Assembly: GCA_015350385.1 (NCBI GenBank)
Contig: WNKI01000005.1
Span: 510,266-574,265 of the forward strand
Length of the DNA stretch: 64,000 nt
Direction of reading: 5' to 3'
DNA from: Aculops lycopersici
Lineage: Eukaryota; Arthropoda; Arachnida; Trombidiformes; Eriophyidae
Positions 61,951 through 64,000 of the stretch are shown here, in pieces. The notes beneath the pieces are model-generated. The model was given only the letters and a program-made list of their open reading frames with translations. It had not been told where the DNA came from and did not search any database. The number at the start of each line of letters is the position of its first letter. The first letter of the stretch is position 1. The translations under genes were made by a program, and so were the position numbers.

Positions 61951-63898
61951 TTAAGAAAGTGACCAGATTCTAACGGTGGCATCCTGTCCTGTCGAGGCAA
62001 CCAGATTATTGTCCACGAAAGCTACTCTTGTAATTTGACTCTGCGGATGCGCGTGCTTAATTATGAAGTGCTTGCTTGGCTGCTCCGTGTACCAAGCAAT
62101 TAGGTTTGTGTCAAGACCACCGCTAACAAGTATCTTGGAGTCAGGCGACCAAGCTAGGCAATTTACGCGGGCAGTATGAAATCCCCATTCGTTATCATGT
62201 GCTAGGGCATAGCCATCGCTCTTGTAAAGGACAATCTTTCTGTTGGAGTCGGCAGCAGCCAGGTAGGTGCCATCGGGTGAGTATTTAACTGAAGTAACAC
62301 CACCTCTGTGATCTAGAATCTTAACCTCAGTTAGTTGTCCATTGTCTTCAATCTTGAAAATGTGAACCTTATTGTCAGATTGGCCACCAATGGCAGCCTC
62401 TCTCAAACTTGGATGTACATCTACGCTACTGGCCTCGAATTTTATCTTAAGACTGGACTTTTGCTGCTGGCCATCGAGCACTAGGAGCTCGTTGACACCT
62501 GCAACTACAATTTGGTTTGATCCATGAACTGAGGCTATTCCCTTGGGCTGGACAGACAGCTTGATGGGCGTAAAGCTAGTCGAGTATTGGTTAGTCTTCG
62601 GGTCAATGGCGCGGATTGTATCGTCGAGACCACAGGTTAGGATAAGGTCATTTGCGCTCGACATATCCTGGACTTGATTGGTGTGTTGCTCGCCAGAGAT
62701 TCTATCATGATCGCCGGTCTTAGACGACCACCGAGTCACATAACCATCGTGACTTCCCGTGTAGATGGTGCGGCTTCCATCTGAACCGACCTCTTTCGAT
62801 ACTGTCATTGAGGTGATGGATTTGTTGTGACCCTTGATGATTCTCAAGGGTTTGCTTGGGTTGCTTCTATCTAAGTAGTTGATAAAGCCAGATAATGAGA
62901 CTGATAGTAAGTAGGGTTCCTGCCATAAGCAACTAACTTGTTGATCTAGAACATCGTTACCTAGTGTAAACTCGGTGACACACGAGCCACTAGCCACATC
63001 CCAAATCTTGCACGTCTTGTCTCCCGAGGCACTGAGCAGTTGTTTTCCATCTGGCGACCATGAAATTGCATAAATTCCTCCCTTATGCGCCGGCGAGCCA
63101 AACTCAATAATCTTGCTGTAGTCAGTCGCTTTGTATAAGAATAGTTTTCCATCGAAACCGGCCGAGGCAAACTGTTCGCCATTTGGCGAGAATCTAATAG
63201 CTTGTACAAATCTATTGTGATCCTGAAGTTGAGATTTAAACTTGAACGGTGGGCCCTCGTAGATGCCGACAAATGTATCCTCTGAGCCGGTGACAATTTT
63301 GAAGGGTCTGCTGGGTTTGAAATCACAAGAGTTGATTATCTTACTGTGGCCACCCATCTCGCCGATCGAGGTTCCAGTTTCCATTGCAAATACATGGGCA
63401 AACTTTTCGCGACCCTCGCCAACGGCCACAATACGCTGGCTATCAGCTGACCAGGCTAAGTCCTTGACCACGCCAGCAAAAGGTTGAAATTCATTCTTGA
63501 GTAGATGCTCCTTTTGGGTTGTGTCCCAAATGCGAACCTTTCCATGCTGATCCGCTGAGGCAATATAAAAGCCGGAGGGTGAGTACTTGGCGACAGTTGT
63601 TAGAGTGGCGTGCTCGGTGTAGATGTCGCAAATGTTTGGATTCTCGATGTCTCTAATGATAATACTGTTTCCATTTGGATAGAGAAAGTTTTTGCCCTTT
63701 GGATCGCCGCCCAAAACCAAAGGGGTGCCTCTGGTTGTTCTTGGCAGACAGGCAAAAGTGTTGACTGTTTGATAAGGTTGGAAAGACGACAGTTTGGTAA
63801 GTTAGCACTTGGATTCGATTCGGTAACTAGATGACATGTTGCTTCAAACTGGGTGATGGATTTATTTTCTAGTGTCAGTACTTACCGCTTGTGAACAT
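61951..63898 (-). CDS. WDR1/AIP1 actin-interacting WD40 protein, two exons
   Basis: Exon 1 is only 13 coding nt (63898-63886: Met-Phe-Thr-Ser plus one base). A 121-bp intron (GTAAGT donor, AAACAG acceptor) leads to exon 2 (63764-61951). Together they encode 608 residues, close to the 606 of human WDR1. The start reads MFTSVNTFACLPRTTRG, then GGDPKGKNFLYPNG, IRDIENP, IYTEHA, FYIASADQHGKVRIWDTTQKEH, the hallmark opening of AIP1/WDR1. About 14 WD40 repeats form two propellers. The protein works with cofilin/ADF to disassemble actin filaments (flare in Drosophila, UNC-78 in C. elegans). A simple ORF search would start about 19 codons too late. Confidence 0.95.
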
Positions 63899-64000
63899 TG
63901 TCAAGCTTTGTCAAATAAACTCAACTAGTCTACTGTCTTGAGATTACTTAATTTTGGATGAGATTATTTATTGATAATAGAAAATCAACTCCAAAATAAA

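Overview
This is nuclear DNA from an animal, most likely an arthropod. A mite is a plausible guess, but the sequence does not prove it. The evidence is an unc-89/obscurin muscle gene, a FOXO factor with Akt sites, a Zucchini/PLD6-type nuclease, alkaline ceramidase, WDR1/AIP1, COX7C and a Tc1/mariner element. Genes are unusually intron-poor. Most conserved genes here that are multi-exon in other animals (unc-89, FOXO, UROD, acyl-CoA dehydrogenase) are single open exons. The introns I can place are short (86-139 bp, canonical GT-AG) and lie in the 5' or central part of three genes (SH3BGRL-like, PLD6-like, WDR1). I worked only by reading the sequence, so family assignments rest on motif recognition.

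Layout. 1-4173: no gene recognised; 3' flank of unc-89. 4174-19797 (-): one 15.6-kb exon encoding a 5207-residue obscurin/UNC-89 with about 30 Ig domains, one FN3 and a C-terminal pseudokinase, but no visible RhoGEF module or second kinase. 22239-22799 (+): a three-exon SH3BGRL-like thioredoxin-fold gene, convergent with a SAC3/GANP-domain gene (22881-24842, -) whose C-terminal part contains a decayed piece of the neighbouring unc-89 coding sequence. 26256-27236 (+) alkaline ceramidase and 27369-29474 (-) FOXO are convergent. 29.5-46.2 kb is a long gene-poor tract with microsatellites, an assembly gap inside a (GA)n tract, and one apparently intact mariner element. 46.2-64 kb is gene-dense: acyl-CoA dehydrogenase, a large type I membrane protein, a possible small secreted peptide, PLD6-like, a small orphan ORF divergent from a TRMT2-like protein, COX7C, UROD, a TLDc (OXR1-like) gene whose coding end overlaps a BTB ORF, and WDR1/AIP1.

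Functional themes are muscle M-line structure and actin dynamics (unc-89, WDR1), mitochondrial metabolism (acyl-CoA dehydrogenase, COX7C, TRMT2-like), heme synthesis (UROD), sphingolipid turnover (ceramidase), insulin/stress signalling (FOXO, TLDc) and small-RNA biogenesis (PLD6-like). They do not form an operon or a pathway cluster. The most unusual observations are the unc-89-derived segment inside the SAC3-like gene, the loss of catalytic residues in the TRMT2-like protein, the giant intronless unc-89 with a 586-bp perfect internal repeat, and a compact 3'-end style in which stop codons sit inside the AATAAA signal.
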